A stretch of 64,000 bases of DNA from Ischnura elegans (Eukaryota; Arthropoda; Insecta; Odonata; Coenagrionidae): assembly GCF_921293095.1 (NCBI RefSeq), contig NC_060248.1:12976744-13040743 (forward strand). The letters are read 5' to 3'. Shown here piece by piece: positions 1 through 12,785 of the stretch; the first letter of the stretch is position 1, and every line of letters starts with the position of its first letter. The notes under the pieces are model-generated. The model ran no database searches. It was given only the letters and a program-made list of their open reading frames with translations, and was not told the origin of the DNA. A program made the position numbers and the translations under genes.

Positions 1-2540
1 ACATTTTTAGCATATCCCGTTGATCTTTTCTCATTGATTTCTAATTTCGCTCGTAAATATAATACCATAAGTAGAAATACCAACTCATAGCCATACTGAA
101 AATGTCGAGTGTGCAAATCACAGACAATGCATTTAATGTGTGCCAAGTCAACTTCAAGCAGAATGTTTTCACACATTTCATCGGAAGTGACGATGAAAAA
201 TAAAAGATGCAACCAAAGTTTTGAAAAAGTATTTTTTTATTTACTGGATTCTTCCCAGCGTAAACGCAACATTATGCAAAGCATACATTAAGATTTATAT
301 AACTATTATTTCGAAAATTCATCTTAACTAGGCCAAACTAATCCGTAAAATGCTAAAATACCGAAGCTAAAAGCCTTGGAAATAATGGGTTAATTACTTG
401 TTTAAATTATCCATCGTAGGTACGTTAATTGATATTCACGAAATTCGGTGCTATTACAGTACGGAGGCTAAAAATATTTTGCCAAGTGGGTGAAAAAAGC
501 TACTATCTGGAAGGATGATTATCGGATGAACTCATCAATTGGATTCACAAAATCAAAACGCCAGACATATTCACAAAACAAGGACTCAAAATCAATCACT
601 GAATAAATAGGAAATCTGGCTGATTGATGATTGGTCAAAACACCGAACAAACAGGATGTCGGACTGAGTGATGATGGGCTTTATTTTGCGCTATGAATCA
701 TGAGTCATTTGAATCACTCCGTCATTCAATCATTTTGAACGAATCGATCACGAATCGATCCACCCATCACTACTTGCCACCTTTAACATAATGAATGTAG
801 CTCACCGCGCATTTAAATGGGTTCACAAAAGTCGCCGGTAGCTACGCTGGCGTTAGAGCGATCCGAATTTCATATAGAAATATAATTTAACCAGAGCTGT
901 AAACCAATATTTACATTCTCGATGATATAATCCATCAAATTCTTGACTTGCAAATGCCATTAGTCGTGAGTGGCAATATTTTATAACAAATAAATAAGAA
1001 TAAGCGGATCGCTATGAATTCATCACCGCGCTGCGGACATTTTCCAAAGCTCTTTAAAATGCGCTCGACGCGGCGACATAATTCAAGCTTCTGGGGGACG
1101 GACTGTGGCCTCCTCTTAGCTATGCCCTTGTCAATAGTAATAAAAACCCTCGAGAGAAGCTAAGAAATTCTGCATCTGGCCATCTGGGAAAAGACCTCGG
1201 TAATCGAATTATCACATGAAAAAGCATGTAAGTTTGAATTTTTTTGTTTGATCATATAATTCGGATTGAACTTTAATTTTACATTATAAAATATTTCTAA
1301 ACCCGTTGGCAACATATCAAAAATAGCTATCTCTGGCTACATAATTTGCCTAAGTATTTCAATAAAAAATTTCCGTTTGCGATGTACGAATCCATATTGA
1401 TCGATTCCCAACAGCTTTCTATCTTTAAACAGATCGAGTCAAGATCGACTGCGTCCTTAATCTATTCGCACTCACTTTGCAGTCACTGTCTACACAAACG
1501 AGTCGACCGCGAGCCTCGTTTACTCGTCGAATAAGACTGAATTACATAGAAGTAGCTCAAAATGTGGCAATATCTCGCCACAATTACAAACACAAATGTA
1601 TCCCAAGGGTGCCAACCTCTTTCGTGATATAAAAAAACAAAGGAACGACAAGTGCGTGAAAGGGAAATATTTCTATCTCCTCTCCCTAGTAAGGAAATTA
1701 CATATTCGGTTACCACTGCTCTATAATAATTATAAAATTTTAAAAAAGGTAAGCTATGACTCTATTATTTGACATCGTGGATGAATCAATGTTAGCCTCT
1801 TACGATATTTCCATAGTCATCAGTTCCCTCGGCGTTCCAATTTCGCTAACAGATCGTATGAAGACATATGATAATGGCCTAGTTCGTGCATACGCAGATA
1901 CGAGAGAATGAAGCTCTCTGTGAAAAATATAACCTGAGCTTGGTTCACGTGTCGAAGTTGAAAGTGATGCCATTACAGTCGGCTATCAACTACTACATAA
2001 TAAAAGAGAACGCGAGAGATAGATGAAAGAAAAAGAAAGCAAAACAGAGGGATTTAAGATGCCGCTATTTCCCAAGACTATCAGTGATAGTGACAGATAT
2101 GCCATCAATGTAATCAATCGCTGCGCTCGCAAGGGAGACCATATGCATGAATTTTATTTTTTTTTTCTTTTTTTTCCTTCTCTGGTTTGAGTCTGTTGGT
2201 CCCTGTTTTCCTTTCCGGCATCTAACTAGTTTTCGCAGCTGCATGGGTATTTATCCACTAAGATTACATTCACATCGTAATCAATTCTTAGTCCTTGCGA
2301 GAGACTTAGCGATTCCTCAAAGTGATTGAAGTCAAACACGATTAAGACAGCCGCAGCCGCCCATTTGGATCTATCCCAAATGATACTATTTCGAAAGTCA
2401 GGCAATGAGAAGAAAAACCTCCTGAATGGCTTCTATGGCCTTACACCTGTCTTAATGGACAATAATGAGAATATTTATATAGTATTGAAATAAATCCCAA
2501 AGAAAAATTGCGCTATCATACGCGCTAGTCGTTCCCTTGG
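1..2540. other. AT-rich non-coding flank, no gene seen
   Basis: I see no convincing coding exon here; short open frames lack family motifs and codon structure. About 480-790 resembles a short interspersed repeat, with repeated forms of GAATCGATC and AATCACT, but I could not define its ends. Around 2153-2180 there is a T-rich tract. Confidence 0.4.
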
Positions 2541-3330
2541 GCTAAAACCTTGTCGTTATGGAAAGGCATGCGCGCACCTATGACCCCGAGAGCTACACTG
2601 GCGGGATTAATTTTAAATTCCTTTCGGTAGTGCCACCCGTGCAGATAAGTCTAACGGCAGTTCTGCCACCCATGGCAGTTAAATCTAAATTCCTACGGCA
2701 ATCTGCTGTTCGATTCCCGGCCAAGGGTAATTTTCTTCTAATGGCAATTCATGTCATTTTCAGTCCCGTTTACTGGACAGGATTGGCATATATATTAAGG
2801 CCTGTTTACACTATACATTAATACCTACGTACGAGTTAATGTACGTTTGCGTGAATGATTTTTGTGGACCGGAACGGAACATGTACGAATGCATGAACCA
2901 AATTAGAACAGGTTCTATTTTCTGTGCATGCATTCGCACAAGTTGGGTGGTTACACGGTGCATATTGGCGTTCATTCTCGCGTTCATACGTTGAGGCATT
3001 TACCCGCACGTGTTAATGTACCGTGTAAACAGGCCTTAACACATTACCGCCATGCGCGGCTCGGTTTGAGGCTCTGAACCGGTTGTAATTCATGGAAGTC
3101 CCCTCTCCTCCTGCGTTACCATCCTTGATGAACCGCAAGTACCGTGAGCTTCGGCACTATTGCCTTGGGAATAGGGTGGTTTCCTATTATTTTTTTATTG
3201 CCTAAATCGAAAGATTATTACTCCTGGGGTACGTATTTCACGCTTTTAGATTTTTAAATGACGATACCTATTTTTAGTGATAAAATGAAAAGTGAAAAAT
3301 TTCAAGCGCGCGAAAACGCGACGCGTAAGT
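2540..3330. repeat. Interspersed repeat of unclear class, interrupted by a MITE
   Basis: The stretch has a mixed GC-richer composition and holds a tRNA B-box-like string, GTTCGATTCCCGG, near 2707. This suggests a tRNA-derived SINE, but no A box at the right distance is convincing. It is split by the piggyBac-like MITE at 2799-3035. After the MITE comes a segment ending in a T-rich, low-complexity tail near 3185-3300. I infer an older repeat that received a younger insertion. Confidence 0.3.
2799..3035. mobile_element. piggyBac-like MITE with TTAA target duplication
   Basis: The element is 237 bp. It begins GGCCTGTTTACAC and ends with the reverse complement of the same 13 bases. Similarity between the ends continues imperfectly for about ten more bases (a TACATTAA-type stretch). 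It is flanked on both sides by TTAA (2795-2798 and 3036-3039), the target duplicated by piggyBac-superfamily transposons. It has no coding capacity, so it would need a transposase supplied elsewhere. Superfamily is inferred from TTAA plus inverted repeats only. Confidence 0.7.
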
Positions 3331-4204
3331 AGGAATGATGGGAAAAAGTCCGTACGACGCATTTCTGGTTCCCCCTCCCGCCTTGTGAGGTGACCTTGAT
3401 CGAGGCTCTGAGCGCTGATAGGACGCAGGATGCCAGCGGGAAGCTGAGTACCTTGCTGGCTGGTAGCGCTTGGCTTAAAAAAGGTTTATTAATACCTTAT
3501 CAAACGAAGAAAGCTTTCCGACCTTAGCCAGTTTTAATAGGTTATTATTAAGACATGTTCCCCTGAGCTCTGTGCCTCTTGCATGCATTGGTAACCTCAG
3601 ACGATGTAAAACTCCTATCCTCTCGTGTAGAGACTAGGTCCCTGTGACGTCACGTGGAGTGGCATCGCATGGGCGCCAATCTGGCCTTTTTCAAATGAGA
3701 ATAAAATTTGGCCCTTGCCATTCGTCTAAACCGGTATTTCTAAAACCAAATAATCTGTGTATCATGAATACACTAATGGTGGGTAACGAATCGCAATCAA
3801 TGCCTTTCGTTTTCTTTGATGAAGGAAACTACCCTATTCAGGAACCTGCACAACCTAGTGGTCCTCGCAATTGCCCGAAAAACCTAAGGTCCGTGGTTTG
3901 TTTCTTGGTCCATGAGAACTTTTTCTCATCACGATTCAAGTATCGCCTTGAAATCTCTCCAAATGAATGCATGCGTTTATTATTCCAAGAGCGATTTTCA
4001 GGAATACCGTGGTTCATTAAATGTCAAAAGAGGTCAGAGCACACAAAAAGAGCGGACCGAAATATCAGTGGCATATTCCATAACATCGAAACGCGCGTTC
4101 AGCGACCGTGAATATGCTCACGCACGCGGAGTCACCTCCATCACGATAAGGCACGCACAATTCCACATGAGAACGACGAAAACTCCAAGAGGATTGATCA
4201 GGTG

Positions 4205-4210
4205 TATATA
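4205..4210 (+). promoter_or_regulatory. TATA box of Kazal gene 1
   Basis: TATATA lies 59 bp upstream of the start codon at 4264. The second Kazal gene has a TATA box at 49652, 64 bp before its ATG. The upstream 100 bp of the two genes are also alignable by eye (CACGCAC, CACGATA-GGCAC and AATTC blocks), which supports a shared promoter. Confidence 0.6.
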
Positions 4211-4263
4211 TGCGGCGTACAAATACGACCCTCCAAGAGAGTCTTGAAGATCCGGCTGAAATC

Positions 4264-7200
4264 ATGGGCAAGATGAACAAGACAACGGCAATTGCGCTTC
4301 TGCTCAGTAAGTAATATAATCACACATTACACTATGCAACACAACCGGTGAAGAAATTAACCAACTGGAACATTTGTTTGAAATTTCGCTTAAGCCCAAC
4401 ATAATCGTGTAAAATACGTTAATCCATTATAACCCTGCTTCTAACAATAAGTAACATAAAAAATGTATATATTTTCAGCTATTTTCGGGAAAGATTTTAA
4501 CTAATTGTAAGTGTTCTTTCGTTCTGTAAAGTGTAAAGTTAAAATATGTATCTGCCAAAATAATTATGATTGAGTAGCATATTTTCAAAATTTTAAAATG
4601 AGAAGTCATGAAATTAAATTTTTCCCTGATGCAGCTCTGGGTCAGAAAGGGTTAAAATAACGTTTTCGTTATTTTTTACTTGCTAATTTTGAGTATAATA
4701 CTTTTGAGCATGAGTACTTTAAATGCTAAAGGTAAAACAGCACCAAAATGAATTTCCTCTATGTTAACTACTCAACTGTCGATCTATGTTCAAGGAATAT
4801 AGACCTTATTTTAACTATCTGAAAACAGTTTAAGAGGAAAAACCATTTCTGTTCGTGAAATGTTCAATCGTAATCCCAATGAGTACAAAAGACAAAAAAA
4901 AAACTTTTAAATGGAAGCGTTTGGAGTTTTTGATAATACAGAAATCGGGGTTTGAACCAATAGTATCTCGAGAAGCAGGCGACGGATAAAAAAACGGAAA
5001 AATATGGGTCTTTTTTATTTTTTAAACCACCAACACAATCGGCACTAACATAAAATTTCTGAAGAAGCCCTTTCCAGTGCCTCTATGGTGTCACCTAAAT
5101 GTAGCTCAGTCTATGTTGGTAAGCAATACCCTCCCCCTATTGCACACCAAGCAGGAGACAATCGATTGTACCTACTTAGATACGCATTCGTTCCTCATTT
5201 CTTCACAGTTGTCCTTTCGCTCATGGGAGCGTCGAACGCCGGAAAGATCATCAGGCCATGCGAAAATGTCTGCCTGGCCATTTTCCAGCCAGTGTGCGCC
5301 GTATCCAGTTGTGGCAAGACAAGAGTGTTCTCGAACAGTTGCGAACTGGAACAATACAATTGCAGATATCCGAAAGACCGTGAGTATTTCCAAATATCAC
5401 ATACTTTCTGGAAATAACTGCTGTTGTCTAGCCAGAGACGTAAGTACTTTATGTTGTGACACCCACAAGTGCAAACATTCCACTCAAATCATTTCCCCCG
5501 TCTGGGCCTATACGCCGTTCCAAATATGTTTGTGGCTGAGAGGGCGGGGCGGAAGCAACTGGGAGATCGTCCTTCGTGCAAACCCGAACACTGTCGGCGG
5601 GTTCGCAAATGAACCTCCTGAGAAATAGGAATGGAGAACTTGGCGTTGCCAAATGTGCATACGCACTGGAATCTACTTCCAAACGGAGAGAAATAAACCA
5701 CCTTTCTCATTGGTCCGATGCAGAAACAATGTACGAGGGTTATCAATTTAACGATTTGATCGTTGGATTATTCTTCCTCATAGAATAATCCTCCAAAATC
5801 GTTAGAATAGCAATGGCTGTTGACTGGTTTCGCTGATGGTAGGACCCGCCCGCCTTTGTGAAGGTGCGGGATTCCTCGTCCCTTCCATTCCTTCCCTATC
5901 CATTCCCAGGAGGCGTCGTCGGGCTCCTATCGCGGCGGCGCCTACTTCCTTTCTCCTTTCCGTCCTCCTCCTTCTGCGGTGCAGAGGTAAATAGCCTCGT
6001 GCTTATAGGCCCTGCCCCAGGAGTGTATCCTTGCGAGCCCGCCCTAGGAGTCTCGCTCCAACAGTACGAAGATTATCACCCAACGAAATGATCTTGACAT
6101 GTTTGGATGGATCGGATAGCCTTCGCCCGGCATCTACTGCCGCGGAGACCACCAATCCAAGTCTTTCAGTTCACTGTGTCAGTGCTGCCTCAGTTTGCCC
6201 TTAATCGGTCAATAATTCAAATTTAGAGGTGAAAGTACTCTTTAACATTTAAACAATAAACATAACTTAAAGGAAATTGCATATTAGTTTATTTGCCAAA
6301 TATTTATTAAATATTGACTAATGAGGTGTATCTTCTGAGATAAAGTGTCCGCTTTGACTAAATAATAAATTTGCATTAGTGAAAAATAAATTCAAAAGAG
6401 ACTCAATAAATATGCGACAGAATGTTAAGGACTTTCACATGTTCATGAAGACTAAATTACATAAATAAAACTTACCAATGATTCACGCAGAGATCAGTTG
6501 ATCTGATCGCAGCCATGTTAAAAGATACATGAAACATAAACGTAGTTCGGGAAAACTCCAAGAAAGGCCGTAGATATCTTTATAGCACGTATCTTCTCCG
6601 AGCTACATCGTCCAAAGCTCAAAGAAAAGCGTGGAGACCTCTGATGCTAGCCACGATGAATGGTTTATCGCAAGAGACACAATGGCCAAAAATGGTTTCA
6701 AGCCAAGCTTGTACAGTTAACTCTCTTTCAATCAATTTAAGCTTTTAAATTTAATTTTTTCACCGATAATGACTGTTCAAAAAATGGCGGAGTCTATTTA
6801 TGGTCCTTATTTCCGCATACATGTGGAGGAACGTAGTTGGTGAGATCTGGTTGCGCTAAGTAACATCTTCATCCGCATGATACCCTGCGAGCCACCTCAA
6901 AGGGTGTTTGGCAAGGGCTGAGTACATACCAACATGCGTAAAGCTATAGCACATTGAAATACCATAAGGTTGTGTGAGCTTTCGCCGATCATACATTGCT
7001 CTAAATAGTTCCATGAAAGTTGACTTCGGACTATGAAAAAAATACATAAGTTTGAAATAAATATTCATCCAGCTACATAAAATTATTTAGATGCCGAAAA
7101 GGGAAACAAGGACCAACAAATTCAAACCAGAAAACGGGGAAAAAGGAAAAACATTATATGCATTTGGTTGACGTAGCGGCTGCATCCAATATGTTGTACA

Positions 7201-7735
7201 TTGATCGGTTACTATCCGTGATAGTACTAGGAGAGAACAGCATCTTAAATCTCTCTGCAGTGCAGTCTATTTTTTTATCCACCTCTCGTAATCTTAGAGG
7301 CATCTGGACAACTTTCTTCGAAATGACCCCACTATGCATTATATTTGTAATGCCGAGGAGCAGTTTTAAAATTTATGAATTTGATAGATTATTTCATCCG
7401 GAATATGAATTTCGGCAAATAGTCCTCATTATTGTTTATTTCCCCATGAAATTCGGATCGCTCTGCTTGTAGCGACGTAAGTTGCTATTTCCATGAACCA
7501 ATTTACATGCGATGTGGGTGACAACACATCTATTTTTTATTTTAGAATCCTCTATTTTGTAACATTCATGTACGAAACATTTTCTGGCCAATTTGCGAAG
7601 AAAATGCTTCATATGTTGAAGTCGTATTCGGATTCCACAGCATGCACTGAAGATGTTTTTCTTTTCTCTTGGACAGAGTACACGGCAACGTCGAAGAAGG
7701 CATGTCCTGATTTCCCCATCGGCAATGGCAGTTGA
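4264..7735 (+). CDS. Secreted Kazal-type serine protease inhibitor, gene 1 (three exons)
   Basis: Coding exons are 4264-4306, 5209-5379 and 7677-7735, with GT/AG introns, giving 90 residues. Exon 1 and the start of exon 2 encode a signal peptide ending near GASNA (about residue 25), so the product should be secreted. The mature part has the Kazal frame C-x3-C-x7-C, with the hallmark PVC, then FSNSC and YNC, and a last Cys in exon 3. Seven cysteines are present: the six Kazal ones plus an extra one (SSCG) in a loop about four residues longer than usual. The predicted P1 residue, second after Cys2, is Ala, which family knowledge links to elastase- or subtilisin-like targets. Intron phases and exon lengths match gene 2 at 49716-54402 exactly. 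The AATAAA at 7830 fits the 3' end. Splicing is read from sequence only; physiological target unknown. Confidence 0.85.
4307..5208 (+). other. Intron 1 of Kazal gene 1
   Basis: The intron has donor GTAAGT and acceptor TTCTTCACAG and is AT-rich. About 4940-5030 is a partial copy of a repeat also found at 52905-53070 and 61165-61330, and inverted at 49860-50000. The copy has AGAAGCAGGCGACGGAT followed by an ATATGGGTC block. No coding content is seen outside the repeat. Confidence 0.6.
5380..7676 (+). other. Intron 2 of Kazal gene 1, with GC-richer repeat at 5840-6180
   Basis: The donor is GTGAGT and the acceptor TCTCTTGGACAG. Most of the intron is AT-rich and unremarkable. A segment at about 5840-6180 is notably GC-rich, with CCGCCCGCC, GGCGGCGCC and CCGCGGAGACC blocks, and looks like an old inserted repeat rather than an exon. 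I found no inverted termini or target duplication for it. Confidence 0.5.
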
Positions 7736-7829
7736 TGCAGCCCGCGTATGGATAAGAAGAGCCATCATCAAAATGTGAATACTGGTGGTGGCTAGAGGCA
7801 TAAAAATGAAGCAGCTGTATCTTTGATCA

Positions 7830-7835
7830 AATAAA
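7830..7835 (+). terminator. Poly(A) signal of Kazal gene 1
   Basis: AATAAA lies 95 bp after the stop codon, in the context GATCAAATAAAAC. The same context recurs 91 bp after the stop of Kazal gene 2. Confidence 0.6.
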
Positions 7836-7839
7836 ACGC

Positions 7840-8520
7840 AAATTCGTTATCATAAATACCTTATATCTCCTCATTTGCACAGCAACACAATAAAATCCAT
7901 AATAAAGCCATTTTTCACTCACTGAGTGCCTTCATTCAAAATTCGGTTTGGATGGGCGAGGAAAAAGCTTACCTCGAACAAGGCCACAATAGGCCTGAGG
8001 ATTACAAATATTCAAAAAATCATTTTACCCGCGCCACATCTCACTTCGAGGATGTTTACAGTGACGCGTCAAAGAGCTCACAGGAAATATATATGCTCCG
8101 AGAACTAGCAAAACGAAGTGTATGGAGACACTCTTTTTTGTATTTTACTTCGCAAAATAAAATTTGATTGTTCCTTTGTATAATTTGGAAAATAGTGATC
8201 AAAATATTAAGATTGGATTGCTGGAATATTTATTAACGAAAGTTATTCTTAGAGAAGATTAAAATAATTATGAAAAGAATAATCTTAAGCACTTATATAT
8301 CTTGCATGTCCCTGAAAGAAGATGCTAGTTTTCACCGAGATCAACACAGGTCGAAACCGTTTCACAAATCGCCATCACGGAATCACCGATCACTAAAATT
8401 TGCAAATGTTTGAAGTTTCCGTAAGAGAGGGTTTATATGCCATCTCATTCGTACCTAGTAACTGGCCCTAAGATCCTCCAAGGCCTGAGAAGGGCACCCT
8501 TAGTTAAGATAAGTTTTGTT
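7840..8520. other. Non-coding stretch downstream of Kazal gene 1
   Basis: The first 80 bp align by eye with the region after Kazal gene 2 (54500-54600), so they belong to the duplicated locus. The rest shows no gene or defined repeat. Confidence 0.4.
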
Positions 8521-8522
8521 TT

Positions 8523-8620
8523 CAGAGTGGGCTAGAATCGATAAAAGATGGCCAAAACCTCAAAAACGATTTTTTTGAGCTACGAAGTTGAAACTTCATA
8601 TTAATATTCTAAAATAAATT
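8523..8620. mobile_element. One terminus of a Transib-related element
   Basis: The sequence starts CAGAGTGGGCTAGAATCG, followed by AAAAGATGGCCAAAA. It aligns along about 35 bp with the terminal repeat of the Transib element at 38010-40975 (CACAGTGGGCTGAAATCG). No matching second end was found within the next few kilobases, so this appears to be a solitary or diverged end. Confidence 0.45.
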
Positions 8621-9194
8621 TTGCATTACTTTCCTGATTATCTCTTTCCTGTCCTTCACGTTAACAAAATATTTTATGTCAAAGTTGAACAAATTTAGCG
8701 AAAAACGACCACCGTCGATATTTTCTGAAAATTGCCAACTTTATCCTCGTGCAGTGGTTCATGAATAGTTTTATCGACAAAAATGTTATACTATCTTAAT
8801 AAATATTTCTTTTTCTTCAATTTGGAGGGTTTTCAAAGATTTTATTTTATCATTAAACATAGATATATGACAAAATGGCGGAGCCTGTTTTCAGCCAATT
8901 TTTTGCATAAACGTAGAGAAAAAGTAGATATTTCCGCCGACTTCCGCCAAGTGACCTATGCCACGTCGTTCTATAAAGCTTCTACCGTGTGAATCTACAG
9001 TAAAATCTTGTATCAACATGCAACCCCGAATTTAAAGTAGTTTTTTCGAGCGTGCGGTCGACTCCGGTTCTGGCCAGCGCGGGGGCAAGGAGTACGGCGA
9101 CGCGGCAAGTGTGTGGATATGATATGGCCATATTCACTTTTATATCGGGATAATAGATATAAAAGTGATGGAAAATAATCACCAGAAAGTAAAA

Positions 9195-9850
9195 TTAATA
9201 AATATTGCCACGAATGACTCTTATTATGCAATCGCTGGGCACTGCAAGGGGTACGCTGAAAGGCTTTCTTTTTTTGAGTGCATTCCATATACAACTACGG
9301 AGAATGTACTTACATCGTGTGCTTAAAGCACGGAAACGGACTCTTTCATCAACAAAAAAAAACTCTCTTTCTAGGCAAGAGCTGACCATGATCCATGGCC
9401 TCCTCTGTCATGTCTCCCATACGTACTTAAGGGCGTGTCGACAAGGGTCCTTTTATTGCACTGCTGACGTGTGGAGACCTTCGACCTTGTTTATGGTATG
9501 GTCTCCTGCTAGCTGTAGAAGTTTCTGAAGGCATATTACTTACATCGGATGACGCATGTTTTCAAATAAATACAATTTATTTTTAATTTATGCCTTAAAG
9601 TATGGATTTAAATCTCATAAGTATATATATTAGAGCCATGATTCTAAATAAACTGCGCTTCTGATAAAATCGCTATTTGTTTGAGATATTTTACTGAACA
9701 AACAATACATAAACAAAATCAACAAAATTTACACTTTTTCCCGACTAAAATACAGCGAATAGATCTTTCAGCAAAAAAAAATTACTTTTTTCATTCACTA
9801 TCTGAAGATTCCTTATCATCTTTATCCTTATCAAAATGTGCATCTTAATT
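9195..9850. repeat. Duplicated block, copy 1 (pairs with 46428-47350)
   Basis: The block shares a long, collinear, gapped similarity with 46428-47350, starting at an ATCGCTGGGC string and ending at a shared ATTCACTATCTGA string. On the minus strand the end of both copies reads as an acidic tail finishing SSDSE-stop or DSSDSE-stop. The simplest reading is the 3' part of a minus-strand gene duplicated with the Kazal locus. In this copy only the last residues can be recognised. Confidence 0.5.
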
Positions 9851-12230
9851 AAAATTCATTAAGATGCACATTTACCTATCTCATTTCAACCACTGAAACT
9901 AAAAAATTTGCGATATTAATCAGTTCCAGCCACTCCGTTGGGCAAGACATTTTTCTTTACACCAGGTAAGCTCCTAATTGCAAAGACAGTTTGCCTCTCA
10001 TGCATGTAGGGCAGAAAAAGATAGGGCAATTCCAAAGTTTATATCCTTAATATAAGAAGAGATGTAGCTATTCAAAATAAGCAATAAAAATTCACGGAAA
10101 TCCTAATTATGGGCACATAACTAAAGTATATATTTCAACGGAGAAAATTTATTAGCCTTTGTTAAATCAAAGGTTATTAAATAATATTTAATATTCGACG
10201 AAATATAAAATGAAAGATGCGATGCGAGAAAAACATGCGATGAAAATGACATCGTATTCATGCATGACAGATGAATGAAAGGACAAAATGTTAACATTTT
10301 ATTCATCCAACACATAAAATTATTTCCCTCTAATTTCAGCGAAATTTACCTTAAGAACCAACAAATATATCTCTGCAATGAAGTATTTATGAGAATAATA
10401 CACCAAAGGCCCATAAGTACACCTATTATCCCTCTTCCCATATTTATTTTATGGAACAGCACCAATTTCATTACAATTACTTCATTGACTCACGTACGTA
10501 TGAATATTTCAGTAGCATGGGTTGATTAATCACTACTAACAGTGCATGTATAAAAAAAACATTCGCGCCGGTAGGGCCCCAAAGATACTTACGACCCCCG
10601 AGATATATTTACTACATTTTTCGTTAGCCCCCCTGGAGAGCCTAAGTATATATATTCTTCATATATAAGCCTCGTAATTTAACCACTCCGTAATGATTAT
10701 TAGTATAACCTTCCCGGGTATGGACCATACATAAAGCACCATATATGGCGCAGAAAATGGGATTATGCTAATTCCATTCCACATAAAAAAGAAAATTGGT
10801 AATGTATATATCACTGGTATATCCTATACATGGGGATTTCGTGTAGAAATGAAATAAATTGAAGCTAAATACGTTGTATCAGAAACACCATCCATGGTAA
10901 CCAAGTAAATAATAACAGAGGTAACAGAATTTTACACATTCATATAATCTAAGCAAGAAAATGTCTCAGAGTAAGAATGGAAAATGAAGAGGTTAGGGCA
11001 AAGTAAATTGTGTAATTTATTGTTGTCTTTGCTCAGGTAAAATGTGAATCTGACGATGGTTGTGGGAAATATTCTTTCATTAGATTGCGATGGGCTGAAT
11101 GAGGAAAATAATGAAGAGTTATGCTTAAATTAGGGCTCATCAAATGAAACTGTTAAAGTAGACTATCACGTCTACAATGAATGCATAATCTGTATAAGCG
11201 GTAAGTTTCAAGTTTCTCTAATAAATTTAATAACTGAATTGCAAACAATACGTCTCTTTGTTCTCATTTTTGCCATTCGACGAACGTTATAGATAGAGAA
11301 ATGATGTTTAAGAGGGAAAATCATGCTCGGCAAACACCAGGTGATAATAATCACGACAAAAGCGATGTAAGACCGAAGGACTGATGAACATGTAACCCAC
11401 CACGTATGGCCATGCACCACAACATGATCCAATAAAATAAAATTACAGCCCTTTCTGGTGAGTAAAAACATGGTACCATTCAAAAAGTACAGAATTTTTT
11501 TATAACATGAAATGACTCTTATGCAAAGCCCTTCGCATTACCATTATCACTATTTACTAAGGCAAATTTACATGTCCATAGTATTAGTAAAACTTCACGT
11601 CGGTAGATATTGTTATTTGAGGGTCCATTTTAGGGGGTCAAGGCCTTCTTTACGTTGTCAGTGCAATAACAAGATGCATTAGTAATATTCATAGCAAATT
11701 TTTCTTTCATCGTAAGTGTCGATTATAGGAAATAACAGATATGTGGCATGAATTTAAGTCCGCTGAATCGAAAACACCACCCATATCAACCATTTAAATA
11801 ATAACAGAGGTAACAGAATTTTTAGTGAATTTCATACTCGAATCGTCTCTTTATTCTCATTCTTGTCCTTCCACGAAACTTACAGACACGGAAATAAAGG
11901 CAAAGAGGAAAAAGCATCTTCAGCCAATTCCAGGAGACAATCACGACAATAGCGAACATGGAGGAAAGAGAATAGGGTTGATAACTATATGGCCATGCAT
12001 GCTGTCATATCTCCTCCTTAATGGGCAAATAATAAGTCATACAACAGCAGCAAAGGTCAAGAACAAAAGGTGGTTATATACAGACTAAAATTTAAATAAG
12101 GATCGTAGTACAATCACCTCGTTATAATAATAATTAGTATAACCGTACCCTATATAGACCACCTAATGCACCAAATATAAAGCATATATGGAAAGTAAAG
12201 GTTAAATAAGAGTATCTGAACCTAAACAGG

Positions 12231-12452
12231 TTCGAAGATTTTCGCGCCGTTGATCAGATGATCCCTGGATTCTCTTCGGGTTTTCATCCGCGTCCGTTTG
12301 GTTTTGGCGACAACAGTTTCGCTGACCAAATTTGACCATTGGCTGAATGTCAGCGTCTTCGACCTAAAGACGCTGACTGCAATGTCCGCGAAATTGTTGT
12401 CGCCAAAACCCAACGGACGCGGTGAAAAACCGAAGAGAATGCGGAGATCTGG
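12231..12452. mobile_element. Foldback element in unit A
   Basis: The insertion of about 222 bp has long inverted arms: TTCTCTTCGG, CCGCGTCCGTT and GGTTTTGGCGACAACA recur inverted on the right side. A small central hairpin, AGCGTC-GACGCT, lies between the arms. Unit C has the empty site, AAACAGG joined directly to CAAATTATG at about 37770. The target duplication is at most two or three bases (GG), so superfamily is open. Confidence 0.65.
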
Positions 12453-12785
12453 CAAATTATGTTTCTCAAGGAGTCAAAGTTATCTGTAAGCCAAAGTGAA
12501 CCAATGAAGCAGTAAAGTAATCGTCGATTACGAACAAGTCACGGTTACAACGAAGGTAACGATTCCTTTTTCGCCGTAAAAAGTAAATTGCAAATTAAAA
12601 TGACATTTCGTAAAAACTCTTACACGTAATCCGATTACACTAACTCGATTACTTACCAACACTGACTTGCGATTGTAACTTGGCGGAAGAGGGATTTAAT
12701 ATAAAATTAAGCAATGGTTATTCCTATAATTTTATCTGAAAATTTATTACTTTCCATAATTTTGTAAATTCTATATTTCAATCAG

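Noticed and set aside
3644-4111. 155-codon plus-strand open frame upstream of Kazal gene 1
   Set aside because: No domain or motif, and it overlaps another frame. The region aligns as non-coding upstream DNA with 49035-49085, where the frame is not kept.
5077-5628. 183-codon open frame across Kazal exon 2
   Set aside because: It reads a different frame through the Kazal exon and into intron 2; the Kazal frame has the cysteine pattern and matching splice sites.
9133-9166. Hairpin CACTTTTATAT-ATATAAAAGTG
   Set aside because: An 11-bp AT-rich stem is expected by chance in DNA of this composition.
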